A stretch of 64,000 bases of DNA from Nocardiopsis potens DSM 45234 (lineage in GTDB: Bacteria; Actinomycetota; Actinomycetes; Streptosporangiales; Streptosporangiaceae). The notes beneath the pieces are model-generated. The model saw only the letters and a program-made list of their open reading frames with translations, had not been told where the DNA came from and did not search any database. The stretch spans positions 17,645 through 81,644 of the forward strand of contig NZ_ANBB01000063.1 of NCBI RefSeq assembly GCF_000341105.1, given 5' to 3'. A program made the translations under genes and the position numbers. Every line of letters begins with the position of its first letter. The stretch's first letter is position 1. Shown here in pieces: positions 52,900-61,900 of this stretch.

Positions 52900-54441
52900 G
52901 TGAGCGAATCGCTGCTGGCGTCGAGCGTCACCTTCGGTGTGTACTTCGTAGTGATGGTCGGCATCGGCCTCTACGTCTACAAGCGCACCACCTCCCTGTC
53001 CGACTTCGTGCTCGGCGGCCGCCGGCTGAACAGCTGGGTGGCCGGGCTGAGCGCCAACGCCAGCGACTTCAGCGGCTGGCTGCTGCTGGGCCTGCCCGGT
53101 GCGATCTACCTCTCCGGCCTCGGGGAGGCCTGGATCGCGGTCGGCCTCGCCCTCGGCTTCGCCGGCAGCTGGATCGTGATCGCCGGCCGGCTGCGGGTCT
53201 ACACCGAGCGCGCCCGGGACGCCCGCTCCGGCGACGAGGCCAACTCGCTCACCCTCTCCTCCTACCTGGAGAACCGGTTCGCCGACCGGACCGGCCTGCT
53301 GCGCGGCGTCTCGGCCGTGCTCATCCTGGCCTTCTACCTCTTCTACGTGGCCTCCGGCCTGGTCGCCATGGGCGGGCTGTTCGAGGACGTCTTCAACATG
53401 TCGGGCTCGATCGCGGTGCTCGCCGGCATGGCGATCATCGTGCTCTACACCTTCCTCGGCGGGTTCCTCGCGGTCAGCTACACCGACGTGATCCAGGCCG
53501 TGATGATGTGGCTGGCCCTGCTCATCGTGCCGGTGGTCGCGATCGTCACCGTGGTCTCCGACCCCTCGGTCGGCAGCGGGGGCGAGCTCTCCGTGCTCGG
53601 CGGCTTCACCGGCGCGGGCGAGTTCTCGCTGGGCGGCGTGCTCGCCCCGGTCGTGGTGGTCTCCGGCCTGGCGTGGGGCTTCGGCTACCTGGGCCAGCCG
53701 CACATCCTCGCCCGGTTCATGGGCATCCGCTCGGTGCGCGACGTGCGCAAGGCCGCCGGGGTCAGCGTCTCCTGGGCGGTCTCGGCGATGCTGCTGGCCG
53801 TGGTGATGGGCTTCGTCGGCCTCCGCTACTTCGGCTTCGAGGAGGAGCTGCCCAACGCGGAGAACGTGTTCCCCGCCCTCATCCAGGCGCTGCTCAACCC
53901 GTGGGTCGCCGGCCTGCTGCTGGCCGCGATCCTGGCCGCGGTGATGAGCACCGCCGACTCCCAGCTGCTGGTCGCCGCCTCGGCGCTGACCGAGGACGGC
54001 TACCGGGCGTTCGTCAAGCGGGACGCCTCGGCGCTCACCCTGGTCTGGGTCAGCCGGATCGCGGTCATCCTGGTCGCCCTCGCCGCCTCGGGCATCGCGC
54101 TCTCCGGCAACAGCACCGTCATGGACCTGGTGGGCTACGCCTGGGCCGGGTTCGGCGCCGGGTTCGGCCCGGTCATCCTGCTCTCCCTGTACTGGAAGCG
54201 GATGACCTGGACCGGCGCGCTGGCCGGGATGCTCGGCGGCGGCCTCACCTCGGTGATCTGGGACGTGCTGGACAAGAACGTGCTGGGCACCGGGCTGTAC
54301 GCGATGGTCCCCGCGGTGATCGTGAGCTTCGCGGCGATCTACGCCTTCAACGGGCTGGGCAAGGTCGCCGAGCACATGGACGAGGACTTCGACCGGGTCG
54401 ACGCGGAGTACCGCCGGGAGAGCCAGGGCGCGGGCGTGTGA
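52900..54441 (+). CDS. putP: Sodium/proline symporter
   Basis: 513 residues with about 13 transmembrane helices, GTG start with AAGGAAGGAG upstream. A member of the solute:sodium symporter family. PutP features: LSDFVLGGRRLNSWVAGLSA, NASDFSGWLLLGLPGA (sodium/proline site in helix II), GFGYLGQPHILARFMGIRS, and ILAAVMSTADSQLLVAAS (the second sodium site, Ser pair in helix VIII). It imports proline with Na+, for nutrition or osmoprotection. No put catabolic genes are adjacent. Divergent from the B12 uptake genes. Confidence 0.93.
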   Translation: MSESLLASSVTFGVYFVVMVGIGLYVYKRTTSLSDFVLGGRRLNSWVAGLSANASDFSGWLLLGLPGAIYLSGLGEAWIAVGLALGFAGSWIVIAGRLRVYTERARDARSGDEANSLTLSSYLENRFADRTGLLRGVSAVLILAFYLFYVASGLVAMGGLFEDVFNMSGSIAVLAGMAIIVLYTFLGGFLAVSYTDVIQAVMMWLALLIVPVVAIVTVVSDPSVGSGGELSVLGGFTGAGEFSLGGVLAPVVVVSGLAWGFGYLGQPHILARFMGIRSVRDVRKAAGVSVSWAVSAMLLAVVMGFVGLRYFGFEEELPNAENVFPALIQALLNPWVAGLLLAAILAAVMSTADSQLLVAASALTEDGYRAFVKRDASALTLVWVSRIAVILVALAASGIALSGNSTVMDLVGYAWAGFGAGFGPVILLSLYWKRMTWTGALAGMLGGGLTSVIWDVLDKNVLGTGLYAMVPAVIVSFAAIYAFNGLGKVAEHMDEDFDRVDAEYRRESQGAGV

Positions 54442-54456
54442 CCCGGCCTTCCCGAT

Positions 54457-54474
54457 GACCCCGCGGCGGGGGTC
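54457..54474 (+). terminator. Short hairpin after putP
   Basis: GACCCC and GGGGTC around a 6-nt loop, 15 bp after the stop; weak but well placed. Confidence 0.4.
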
Positions 54475-54553
54475 GCGCCCGGTGCGCGGCCCCCGCCGCA
54501 TCGTGATCCCCCCGTTCTGGTGCGTAACGGGGGCTCCCGGTAGAAACAGAGCC

Positions 54554-55117
54554 ATGTGCGATCTACCCGTGGCGTGGACCCGCGTCGACGATGCCCGGGG
54601 GACGGCCGTCGGGGCGCTGGTCCCGGAGCGGAGCGGCCACCGGATGGAGGGCGGCGAGACCGCCGCCGACGGCGGCGCAGTCTACAGCTGCCGCTTCACC
54701 GTCCGCACCGACCTCGCCTGGGCGACCCGGTCGGTGCACGTGGAGGTGCTGAGCTCGTCGGGGGTGCGCACGCTGGACGTCACCTGCCGGGCCGGCCTGT
54801 GGACGGTGGACGGCGAGCGCCGCCCGCTCCTGGACGGCTGCACCGACGTGGACATCGCCGCCACCCCGCTCACCCGCACCCTGCCCATCCGCCGCCTGGG
54901 CCTGCGCCGCGGCGAGCACCGCGACATCGCCGCGGTCCGGATCTCCGTCCCGGAACTGCAGGTCACCCGGGCGCTCCAGCGCTACACCCGGCTGGAGCCC
55001 GCCGCCGACGGCCGCGCCCGCTACGAGTACCTCACCGCCGAGCAGAGCCACCGCTTCTCCGTCGACCACGAGGGCCTCGTCCTCGACGGCCAGGACCTCT
55101 ACGAGCGGGTGCCGTGA
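54554..55117 (+). CDS. Putative glycolipid-binding domain protein (PF06475 type)
   Basis: 187 residues from the ATG at 54554. The pattern SCRFTVRTDLAWATRSVHVE, LDVTCRAGLWTVDGERRPLL, DGCTDVDIAATPLTRTLPIR with RRLGLRRGEHRDI, and the closing YEYLTAEQSHRFSVDHEGLV match the family annotated as putative glycolipid-binding (relatives of the P. aeruginosa PA1994 structure). Cytoplasmic; no signal. Physiological ligand unknown. It stands alone, convergent with the Uma2 remnant. Confidence 0.82.
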   Translation: MCDLPVAWTRVDDARGTAVGALVPERSGHRMEGGETAADGGAVYSCRFTVRTDLAWATRSVHVEVLSSSGVRTLDVTCRAGLWTVDGERRPLLDGCTDVDIAATPLTRTLPIRRLGLRRGEHRDIAAVRISVPELQVTRALQRYTRLEPAADGRARYEYLTAEQSHRFSVDHEGLVLDGQDLYERVP

Positions 55118-55181
55118 CCGCGGGCGCCCCGCACCGCCCGCCGTTTCACGTGGAACATCCCGCGGCCTGCGGAGGGGCGGG

Positions 55182-55759
55182 TCAGCGGTTGAGGCGGGAG
55201 AGGTCCACGGTGACCGGGAAGGGGACGCTCAGCTCCAGGCGCCCCCGGGCCACGGCCGTCCGGGTATAGACGCCGTTGACCCGGTCCAGTTCGTAGACGT
55301 GCACGGCGGCGGCGCCTTCCTCCTCCTCGACCAGCCAGAAGTGCGGGATCCCCGCCTCGGCGTACTTGACCGGCTTGGTCTTGCGGTCGCGCTCCTCCGA
55401 TTCGGGGAGACGACCTCCACCACCAGGAGCACGTCCTCCGGCAGGTGGTAGGTCCGGTCGCCGTTCCCGCCATCGGTGTCCCGGAACACCACGAGGTCGG
55501 GCTCGGGGCGCTGGCGCTCCCCGAGCCTCACGGTCATCTCGGGTTCGACCCCTACCCCTTCGGGGGCCTGCAGGTCGAGTGCGGCTCCCAGGCGCAGGAG
55601 GGTCCTGGCGTGGAAGGAGCGCTGGGGCGCCGTCACGATGAGTGCTCCGTCGATCAGCTCGATGTGCGAAGGAGCGGAGGGCGGGAGCCGGTCCAGATCG
55701 TCCGCCGTCCACCCCTCCGGGGGCGGGAAGAACCAGTCGGGCAGCGGATCAGCGGACAT
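55182..55759 (-). pseudogene. Uma2-family endonuclease gene with a frameshift
   Basis: From MSADPLPDWFFPP the first frame reads a Uma2/DUF820 N-terminus (IELIDGALIVTAPQRSFHAR, PEMTVRLGERQRPEPDLVVF) up to VVEVVSP near 55404. The second frame then continues ESEERDRKTKPVKYAEAGIP and HFWLVEEEEGAAAVHVYELD to a normal C-terminus. Adding one C in the run at 55404-55407 (plus-strand G-run) rejoins them as SPESEERD, the usual family sequence. So the gene is either a recent 1-bp deletion pseudogene or has a sequencing error. Restriction-like PD-(D/E)XK residues (ELIDG, EPDLVV, VEVVS) are all present. Three tandem start sites lie upstream. Confidence 0.8.
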
Positions 55760-55819
55760 CGTCGGCTCCTTCAGCGGGATCGACATCGTCGGTTCCTTCA
55801 AGGGGATCGACATCGTCGG
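55757..55819 (-). repeat. 27-bp tandem repeat duplicating the Uma2 start site
   Basis: ATG codons at 55813, 55786 and 55759 are exactly 27 bp apart. The first two each lead into coding for SIPLKEPT; each repeat brings AAGGAG followed by CCGACG and the next ATG. The ribosome-binding site plus start is thus repeated. Confidence 0.8.
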
Positions 55820-56001
55820 CCGCCTCGCTCTCGCTCGGTCCGGATCTGCTGAGGCGGAATCTGACCGGAGCCTACCCAGCGTCGCAGCGGATTCCCTGAA
55901 ACCGGGGCCCTTCCCGAGCCCCGGGTGCCGGGGCGGGGGAGGCGGGGCGGGATAATCCCCAGTCGGAGCAGCAGGTCGTACCGGCAGGGAGGAACACGGC
56001 G

Positions 56002-56826
56002 GTGGGCGAGTTGAGCGGGGAGCGGCGCGGGATCATCCGGGACCTCGAAGTGGCCGAGGGGTTCGACGCCCGGGAGGAGATCGAGCGGCGCACCGCCTTC
56101 CTGGCGGAGCGGCTCACCGCCACCGGGTGCCGGGCGCTGGTGCTGGGGATCAGCGGCGGGGTGGACTCCTCCACCGCCGGGCGGCTGTGCCAGCTGGCCG
56201 CGGAGCGGGTCCGGGCCGGCGGCGGGCGGGCCGAGTTCATCGCGATGCGGCTGCCCTACGGGGTGCAGAAGGACGAAGAGGACGCGCAGCGCGCGCTGGA
56301 GTTCATCGCACCGGACCGGGTGCTGACGGTGGACGTCAAGCCGGCCACCGACGGCCTGGCCGACATGCTCGACGTCGCCGGGCTGCACTACGCGAGCGAG
56401 GCCTCCCGGGACTTCGTGCTGGGCAACGCCAAGGCGCGGGAGCGGATGGCCGCCCAGTACGCGGTGGCCGGCGCGGTCGGCGGGCTGGTCGTCGGCACCG
56501 ACCACGCCGCCGAGGCGGTCACCGGCTTCTTCACCAAGTTCGGCGACGGCGCCGCCGACCTGGTCCCGCTGACCGGCCTCACCAAGCGCCGGGTCCGCGC
56601 CGTCGCCGCCGAACTCGGCGCCCCGGCCTCGCTGGTCGACAAGACCCCCACCGCCGACCTGGAGTCGCTCGCCCCGCAGAAGGCCGACGAGGACGCCCTC
56701 GGCCTCACCTACCGGGAGATCGACGACTTCCTGGAGGGCGCCCCGGTCCCCGAGCACGTCGAGCGGGCCCTGATCGCCCGCTACCGCGCCACCGCCCACA
56801 AGCGCGCCCTCCCGGTCGCGCCCTGA
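56002..56826 (+). CDS. nadE: Ammonia-dependent NAD synthetase
   Basis: 274 residues, GTG start after a GGGAGG-like site. NadE converts deamido-NAD to NAD with ATP and ammonia. The PP-loop SGGVDSST sits in [20 protein letters not shown]; also seen are [54 protein letters not shown] and [20 protein letters not shown], all standard. Length matches the single-domain, NH3-dependent form (no glutaminase domain). Monocistronic. Confidence 0.95.
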   Translation: MGELSGERRGIIRDLEVAEGFDAREEIERRTAFLAERLTATGCRALVLGISGGVDSSTAGRLCQLAAERVRAGGGRAEFIAMRLPYGVQKDEEDAQRALEFIAPDRVLTVDVKPATDGLADMLDVAGLHYASEASRDFVLGNAKARERMAAQYAVAGAVGGLVVGTDHAAEAVTGFFTKFGDGAADLVPLTGLTKRRVRAVAAELGAPASLVDKTPTADLESLAPQKADEDALGLTYREIDDFLEGAPVPEHVERALIARYRATAHKRALPVAP

Positions 56827-56911
56827 CCGGGAGCCGTGGCGGAGAACCGGAGACGGACATGCGAATGCGCCCGTCCCGCGCGGTGCGGGGCGGGCGCAGC
56901 CGTGCCCGGCG

Positions 56912-57880
56912 TCAGGCCGGGGGGAGCAGTTCCCGGGACGGGGTGGTCGGGGTGGAGAGCAGCTTCTTGATGTAGGAGAAGAAGCCCTCGGCGTCGATCC
57001 GCTCGACGACCACGGCGTTGGGCTCCAGGCCGTGCACGCCCCAGGACATCGCGGAGTAGCCGCGGGTGAGTTCGCCGGCCGTCTCCACGTCGACGTTGTA
57101 CCGGTCGCTGCTGGTGATCAGCTCGCGGTGGAGCAGGAGCGCGGCGGTCAGCGAGTCCGGGTGGGTGGTGCCGTCGATGCCGACGGCGCGGTCGAACTCC
57201 AGGGTGGCGGCGCAGACCCGGGTGAAGAAGTCGGAGAGCGGGGTGCCCAGCGCCTCGATCTCGTCCAGCCGGCTCTGCCCGAAGACGGCCTGGCGCAGGG
57301 TGAGCGGGTCCCACGGCACCACGGTGATCTCGAAGCCCGCGGCGAAGACGGTCTTCGCGGCCTCGGGGTCGACGTAGAAGTTGAACTCGGCGGCCGCGGT
57401 GATGTTCCCCCGGCCGTTGTTCGAGCCGCCCATGATGTAGAGCGACTTGACGTTCTTCGCGAAGTCCGGGTCCTTCACCACGGCCATCGCGATGTTGGTC
57501 AGCGGGCCGATGGCGACCACGGAGAGCTCGCCCGGGTTCTCCGCGGCCAGCCGGACCAGGGCGTCCACCGCGTGCTCGGACTCCGCGGACAGCCCGCTCT
57601 CGTCCATGGTCAGCCCGCCCGCGCCGTCGCCGTGCACGTTCTCCGCGCTCTCCCACGGCCGCACCATCGGGCGGCGGCAGCCCAGGTGGATCGGGACCTC
57701 GCCGAGCCGGCCGGCGACGCTCAGGGTCAGGAACGCGTTGCGCACCTGCCGGTCGAAGCCGACGTTGCCCGCGACCATGGTGATCGCGCGCAGGTCCGCC
57801 TCGGGGTCGAGCAGGCCGACCAGCAGGGCGATGCAGTCGTCCTGCGCGGTGTCGGTATCGATGATCAGGGGAACGGGCAT
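56912..57880 (-). CDS. Inosine/uridine-preferring nucleoside hydrolase family protein
   Basis: 322 residues. N-terminal DTDTAQDD is the calcium-binding aspartate cluster (usually DTDPGIDD), with VVAIGPLTNIAMAV, SLYIMGGSNNGRGN, AAAEFNFYVDPEAAKTVFAA (Asn/Asp ribose contacts) and VGIDGTTHPDSLTAALLL completing the fold. It would split nucleosides to base and ribose. Divergent from ribokinase and a deoC-like aldolase, so ribose or deoxyribose salvage is the theme. The changed loop (TAQ for PGI) may alter specificity. Confidence 0.9.
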   Translation of the reverse strand: MPVPLIIDTDTAQDDCIALLVGLLDPEADLRAITMVAGNVGFDRQVRNAFLTLSVAGRLGEVPIHLGCRRPMVRPWESAENVHGDGAGGLTMDESGLSAESEHAVDALVRLAAENPGELSVVAIGPLTNIAMAVVKDPDFAKNVKSLYIMGGSNNGRGNITAAAEFNFYVDPEAAKTVFAAGFEITVVPWDPLTLRQAVFGQSRLDEIEALGTPLSDFFTRVCAATLEFDRAVGIDGTTHPDSLTAALLLHRELITSSDRYNVDVETAGELTRGYSAMSWGVHGLEPNAVVVERIDAEGFFSYIKKLLSTPTTPSRELLPPA

Positions 57881-58024
57881 GGGGCTCTCCGGGGCGCTGC
57901 GCCGCGGCCGCCCGCGGGCGCGGTCGGCCGTGATGTGTCCATGGATTGTCGACTCTGTTCGCCCGGCTCCGCGGTTCGGCGGAGCCTGGTTCCATCGTCC
58001 TCGCCGAACGCTATGTTACGGATC

Positions 58025-58106
58025 TGACGTGCGTCAATTCGTCCCCTTGCGGGACGCTCCCCGGTAGCGGGGGAGCCATGCGTCGGGTAAGAATGTACAT
58101 AGATGT
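58025..58106. promoter_or_regulatory. Divergent promoter region with two dyads (nucleoside cluster)
   Basis: TGACG-TG-CGTCA at 58025-58036 and ACAT-AG-ATGT at 58097-58106 are short inverted repeats between the nucleoside hydrolase and the ribokinase genes. Either could be the operator of the GntR protein encoded at the end of the plus-strand cluster. Confidence 0.4.
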
Positions 58107-58135
58107 CTACCCCCTGGTTCGGAACGGGTGAGGAT

Positions 58136-59059
58136 ATGCGGATCGCGGTCGTCGGCAGCTACGGCGCGGGCCTGACCATGCGCACCCCGCGGGTGCCCGG
58201 CCCCGGGGAGACCCTGGGCGGCGGCGTGTTCGCGGCCGGCCCCGGCGGCAAGGGCTCCAACCAGGCGATCGGCGCCGCCCGGCTGGGCGCACGCACCTCC
58301 CTGCTCACCGCCGTCGGCCCCGACCTCTACGGCGAGCAGGCCCGCGAACTGTGGCGGACCGAGGGCGTGGACGCCGGCGCGGTGCTCACCGGGCGGGCCT
58401 CGACCATGGTCGGGGTGATCATGGTCGAGGACGGCGGGGAGAACCGGATCGTCATCGCCGAAGGGGCACTGGCCGAACTCTCCCCGGAGCACGTGCGCGC
58501 CTTCGCCGGCCCGATCGCCGCCGCCGACCTGGTGATGGCCTGCAACGAGATCCCCGCCGAGGCGGTCTCGGCCGCGCTGGCCACCGCCCGCGAGCACGGG
58601 ACGCCGACGCTGCTCAACCCGGCGCCCGCCCGGGACGTGCCGGAGGCCGACACCGCCCTGGTCGACTACCTCACCCCCAACCTGGGCGAGGCCCGGCTGC
58701 TCACCGGCCTCGGCCCGGACGCCGGCCCGGACGAGCTGCTGGACGCGCTCCGCCGCCGCTTCCCCGCCGCCACCACCGTGCTGACCTGCGGCCCTGACGG
58801 CGCCTACGCCGACGACGGGACGCGTCGGCTGCACGTCGAAGCCGTCCGCCCGCCCCGCGTCGCCGACACCACCGGCGCCGGCGACGCCTTCAACGCCGCC
58901 TTCGCGGTCGGCGTCTGCGCCGGGTGGGACCTGGAGCGGTCCGTCCGCTACGCCGCGGCGGCCGGCGCGTTCGCCGTCACCCGGCACGAGGTGCTGCCCG
59001 GCCTGGGCCGCCCCGCCGACCTGGAGGCCCTCCTCGCCGGGGGCGCACCGCAACGATGA
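58136..59059 (+). CDS. Ribokinase-like PfkB carbohydrate kinase
   Basis: 307 residues from the ATG at 58136 (in-frame ATG at 58103 also possible; neither has ideal SD spacing). PfkB marks: GPGETLGGGVFAAGPGGKGS then NQAIGAARLGA (signature 1 area), ENRIVIAEGALAEL, LLNPAPAR, and the ATP/catalytic signature DTTGAGDAFNAAFAVGV with the catalytic Asp. It probably makes ribose 5-phosphate or deoxyribose phosphate. It overlaps the next gene's upstream ATG (ATGA), so it is in an operon with the aldolase. Confidence 0.88.
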   Translation: MRIAVVGSYGAGLTMRTPRVPGPGETLGGGVFAAGPGGKGSNQAIGAARLGARTSLLTAVGPDLYGEQARELWRTEGVDAGAVLTGRASTMVGVIMVEDGGENRIVIAEGALAELSPEHVRAFAGPIAAADLVMACNEIPAEAVSAALATAREHGTPTLLNPAPARDVPEADTALVDYLTPNLGEARLLTGLGPDAGPDELLDALRRRFPAATTVLTCGPDGAYADDGTRRLHVEAVRPPRVADTTGAGDAFNAAFAVGVCAGWDLERSVRYAAAAGAFAVTRHEVLPGLGRPADLEALLAGGAPQR

Positions 59060-59079
59060 ACCGAGAAGAGGACACCACC

Positions 59080-59778
59080 GTGGCCACCACCGACCACTCC
59101 GACCCGGCCTCCCTGGCCCCCTACATCCAGCACACCGCCATCTTCGCCGGGATGACCCGGGACGACCTCGTCGCGCACTGCGAGGAGGCCGCCCGCTACG
59201 GCTTCAACGCCGCGATGATCCCGGCGTCCTGGACCGGCCTCGCCGCCGAGGTGCTGCGCGGCACCGGCATCGCCGTCGCCTCCGCGCTGGACTTCCCCAC
59301 CGTGGGCGTGATGACCTCCGCGGGCAAGGCCGCCGAGGCCCGCGCCATCGCCGAGGCCGGCGCCGCCCAGATCGACATGGGCGTGCAGGTCGGCTGGCTG
59401 CGCAGCGGCATGGAGAAGGAGTTCCGGGACGACATCGCCGGGGTGGTCGCCGCGGGCGTCCCGGTCAAGGTGATGCTGGAGCTCCCGCTGCTCACCGAGG
59501 CCGAGCGGGAGCGCGCGGTGGAGCTGGCGATGGACGCCGGCGCCGCCTACCTGAAGAACGCCAGCAGCGGCTCGGTCGAGATCGCCAACCCGGAGAGCAT
59601 CGCCTACCTGGCCGCGCGGGTGCGCGACGGGGTGCGGGTCAAGGCCTCCGGCGGCATCAAGACCCTGGAGCAGGCCCGCGCCCTGCTCGACGCCGGCGCC
59701 TCCCTGCTGGGCACCAGCTCCGGCGTGGCCATCGTGACCTCCGGCCGGGACGGCGGGGCGGACCGGGGCGGCTACTGA
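59080..59778 (+). CDS. deoC: Deoxyribose-phosphate aldolase family protein
   Basis: 232 residues from the GTG at 59080, which has AGAAGAGGA seven bases upstream; the ATG at 59056 overlaps the kinase stop and is the alternative. DeoC splits deoxyribose 5-phosphate into glyceraldehyde 3-phosphate and acetaldehyde. Seen: ASALDFPTVGVMTSAGKAAE, AQIDMGVQVGWLRSGME, VKVMLELPLLTEAE and VRVKASGGIKTLEQARALLD, the last with the Schiff-base lysine. Several positions differ from E. coli DeoC, so it may use a related sugar phosphate. Confidence 0.85.
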   Translation: MATTDHSDPASLAPYIQHTAIFAGMTRDDLVAHCEEAARYGFNAAMIPASWTGLAAEVLRGTGIAVASALDFPTVGVMTSAGKAAEARAIAEAGAAQIDMGVQVGWLRSGMEKEFRDDIAGVVAAGVPVKVMLELPLLTEAERERAVELAMDAGAAYLKNASSGSVEIANPESIAYLAARVRDGVRVKASGGIKTLEQARALLDAGASLLGTSSGVAIVTSGRDGGADRGGY

Positions 59779-59903
59779 TCCGGGCACCGGCCCGCGCCCG
59801 CGGCCGCCCTCCGGGGCGGAGCAGGGCGCGGGCCCGGTCCGATACCCGGGATAGGGTTCTGTCGCACCTGGTGGGAGCGGGTGCCCGGACATTGGGGGAC
59901 GAC

Positions 59904-60737
59904 GTGGTCGACGGCACGGGGACCGGCGGGACCGCCGCCGACGGCGGCGCGGGCGGCCTGGCCGCGCTCGCCGCCTCCATCCGCCGCACCGCCCCCGAAC
60001 CGCTCAACGTGCAGATCGCGCGGGCGATCCGGGAGCGCATCGCCACCGGCGCCTGGCCCGCGCACTACAAGCTCCCGGCCGAACCGGACCTCGCCCGCGC
60101 CCTGGGCGTCAACCGGGGCACCGTGCGCAAGGCGCTCGCTGGCCTCATCGAGGAGGGCCTGCTGGTCCAGAGCCGCGGCCGGGGCACCTTCGTCACCTCG
60201 GGCAAGGCCGAACCGGGGATCGCCCAGCGGCTCCGCTCGCTCTCCGAGGACTTCCGCGCCCAGGGGCTGGAGGTCGCCACGGACGTGCTCAGCTCCCGGC
60301 TGGAGCGGCTCCCGCTGGCCGTGCAGGCGCTGCTGGACGTCCCCGCCAACACCCCCGGCCTGCGCCTGGTCCGGGTCTTCCGGGGCGCCGAAGGGCCGCT
60401 GGCCTACCTGGTCAACTGCGTGCGCGCGGACCTGTGCCCGGGCATCGAGGAGGTCGACTTCACCCGGGAGTCGCTCTACGGGACCATGGAGCGCCGGTAC
60501 GGGCTGGACCTCTCCCAGGGCCGCCGCAGCTTCAGCGCCGAACCCGCCCGGGACGAGGTCGCCGACGCCCTCGCCCTGCCGCCCGGCGCGCCCGTGCTCT
60601 ATCTGGAGCAGGTCACCTACACCCGGGACGGCCGCGCGGTGGAGTACTCCGACGTGTGGATCGACAGCACCCGGGTGAAGGTCACCTCCCTGCTGGACCG
60701 CGGCCCGGTCGCGGAGCCGCCGACGGCGGCCGGCTAG
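59904..60737 (+). CDS. GntR-family (HutC/UTRA) transcriptional regulator
   Basis: 277 residues from the GTG at 59904, preceded by GGGGGA; the open frame extends 11 codons further. The wHTH is IARAIRERIATGAWPAHYKL, PAEPDLARALGVNRGTVRKA, LVQSRGRGTFVTSG. The C-terminal UTRA domain has LRLVRVFRGAEGPLAYLVNC, SLYGTMERRYGLDLSQGRR and PVLYLEQVTYTRDGRAVEYS. HutC-type regulators bind sugars or sugar phosphates. Its place behind ribokinase and deoC suggests it represses that cluster, with ribose/deoxyribose phosphate as inducer (inference). Confidence 0.9.
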   Translation: MVDGTGTGGTAADGGAGGLAALAASIRRTAPEPLNVQIARAIRERIATGAWPAHYKLPAEPDLARALGVNRGTVRKALAGLIEEGLLVQSRGRGTFVTSGKAEPGIAQRLRSLSEDFRAQGLEVATDVLSSRLERLPLAVQALLDVPANTPGLRLVRVFRGAEGPLAYLVNCVRADLCPGIEEVDFTRESLYGTMERRYGLDLSQGRRSFSAEPARDEVADALALPPGAPVLYLEQVTYTRDGRAVEYSDVWIDSTRVKVTSLLDRGPVAEPPTAAG

Positions 60738-61164
60738 CCGTCGCACCCCGGTGCGGGGCGGCCTCCCCGGGCGCGGCCCTCCCCGGACGCCTCCTCGCCC
60801 TCCCCGGAGGCGTCCTCGCCCTCCCCGGAGGCGTCCCGGAATTCCCGCCGTTCGCCGCCGCTCTCCGTCGTCCTCCGCTGCTCCCCGCCACCGCCTCCGG
60901 AGGAGGCCGGCGGGCCTGCGCCCCCGCCTTCCGACCCGCCTTCCGGGGGCCGCGCGGACCCCGGGAGGTGATACTCCGCTGATCTTGGGAAGGCCGGTGG
61001 GGCAGGGACTCCCGTCGTCGTGGGGGCAGTGGTGGTCCATGGGCGGGGAGTTCGATATCGTCCCGCTCCATGGGCCTGTCGGACCCCCTTCGGCGCGAGG
61101 CGGTCCCGGCCGACATGTACCTCCCTGCCCGCTCCTCGCCCGCCCTGCACCGAGGCGGCGGGCC
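60738..61164. other. Intergenic region with short tandem repeats
   Basis: About 427 bp. Near 60791-60834 the 21-bp unit CTCGCCCTCCCCGGAGGCGT repeats about twice with variants. Its GGAGG on the plus strand is not placed before any start. No gene recognised; a long minus-strand open frame here is a low-complexity shadow. Confidence 0.45.
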
Positions 61165-61731
61165 GTGACCGGCGGTGGCCTGATGAACGAGACAGAGGAT
61201 GCGGAGAGCGGTCTCCGCGGCATCTACACGATCGATGCCTACCGGATCTTTCCCGGCGAACCCGACCAGTGCCGGGAGGCCCGGTTGTGGGCGCGGCGCG
61301 CGATGCGGCCCTTCCCCGACATCGCGGACGCCGTGGAGCTGGTGGTCAGCGAGTTCTTCGGCAACGCGATCCGGCACACGGCCTCGGGCGAGCCCGGCGG
61401 CGAGGTCTTCACCAGCCTGGTCGGCCTGGTCGGCGGCCCGGTCCACCTGGAGGTGACCGACCAGGGCCCGCGCTCGGACCGGTCGCGCACCGCGGCCCGG
61501 GTGCTCACCCCCGACCTCACCCGCCCCGACGGCCGCGGCCTGTTCCTCGCCGCCGCCCTCACCCGGGAATGGGGCCGGATCCCCGCCGAGGGCGGCCCCG
61601 GCTACCTGGAACGCGGCTTCACCAGCATCTTCGACGTGGTCACCGAGGAGGAGCGCGCCGAGTACGACGGCCCCATGGTCACCTGGGCGGACTTCACCAC
61701 GGCCTACTCGGCGGAGCCGGTCCCCTACTAG
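61165..61731 (+). CDS. RsbW-like ATP-binding protein (HATPase_c_2)
   Basis: 188 residues from the GTG at 61165 (GAGGCGG upstream); an ATG at 61183 is the other option. A GHKL ATPase fold: N-box ELVVSEFFGNAIRHT, G1 VTDQGPRSD, and GRGLFLAAALTREWG as the G2-like region. Such stand-alone domains are anti-sigma-factor serine kinases in the RsbW family, very common in actinomycetes. No partner sigma or anti-anti-sigma gene is adjacent, so the target is unknown. Confidence 0.88.
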   Translation: MTGGGLMNETEDAESGLRGIYTIDAYRIFPGEPDQCREARLWARRAMRPFPDIADAVELVVSEFFGNAIRHTASGEPGGEVFTSLVGLVGGPVHLEVTDQGPRSDRSRTAARVLTPDLTRPDGRGLFLAAALTREWGRIPAEGGPGYLERGFTSIFDVVTEEERAEYDGPMVTWADFTTAYSAEPVPY

Positions 61732-61900
61732 CCCGCCCCTCCCACCGGCCCCTTCCCCCTGTCGCCCGGAGTTCCGCGCGAACCGTTTTGACCTGGGAAA
61801 ACACGCGTGTCCGGCTTTGCTTCGGCAGGGGAGCCGCAGATCCTCGGGGGAAGGCGCCCGAAGGGCGCCCCGAGGAGGCGATGCCGTGGGGGAGGCCGCG

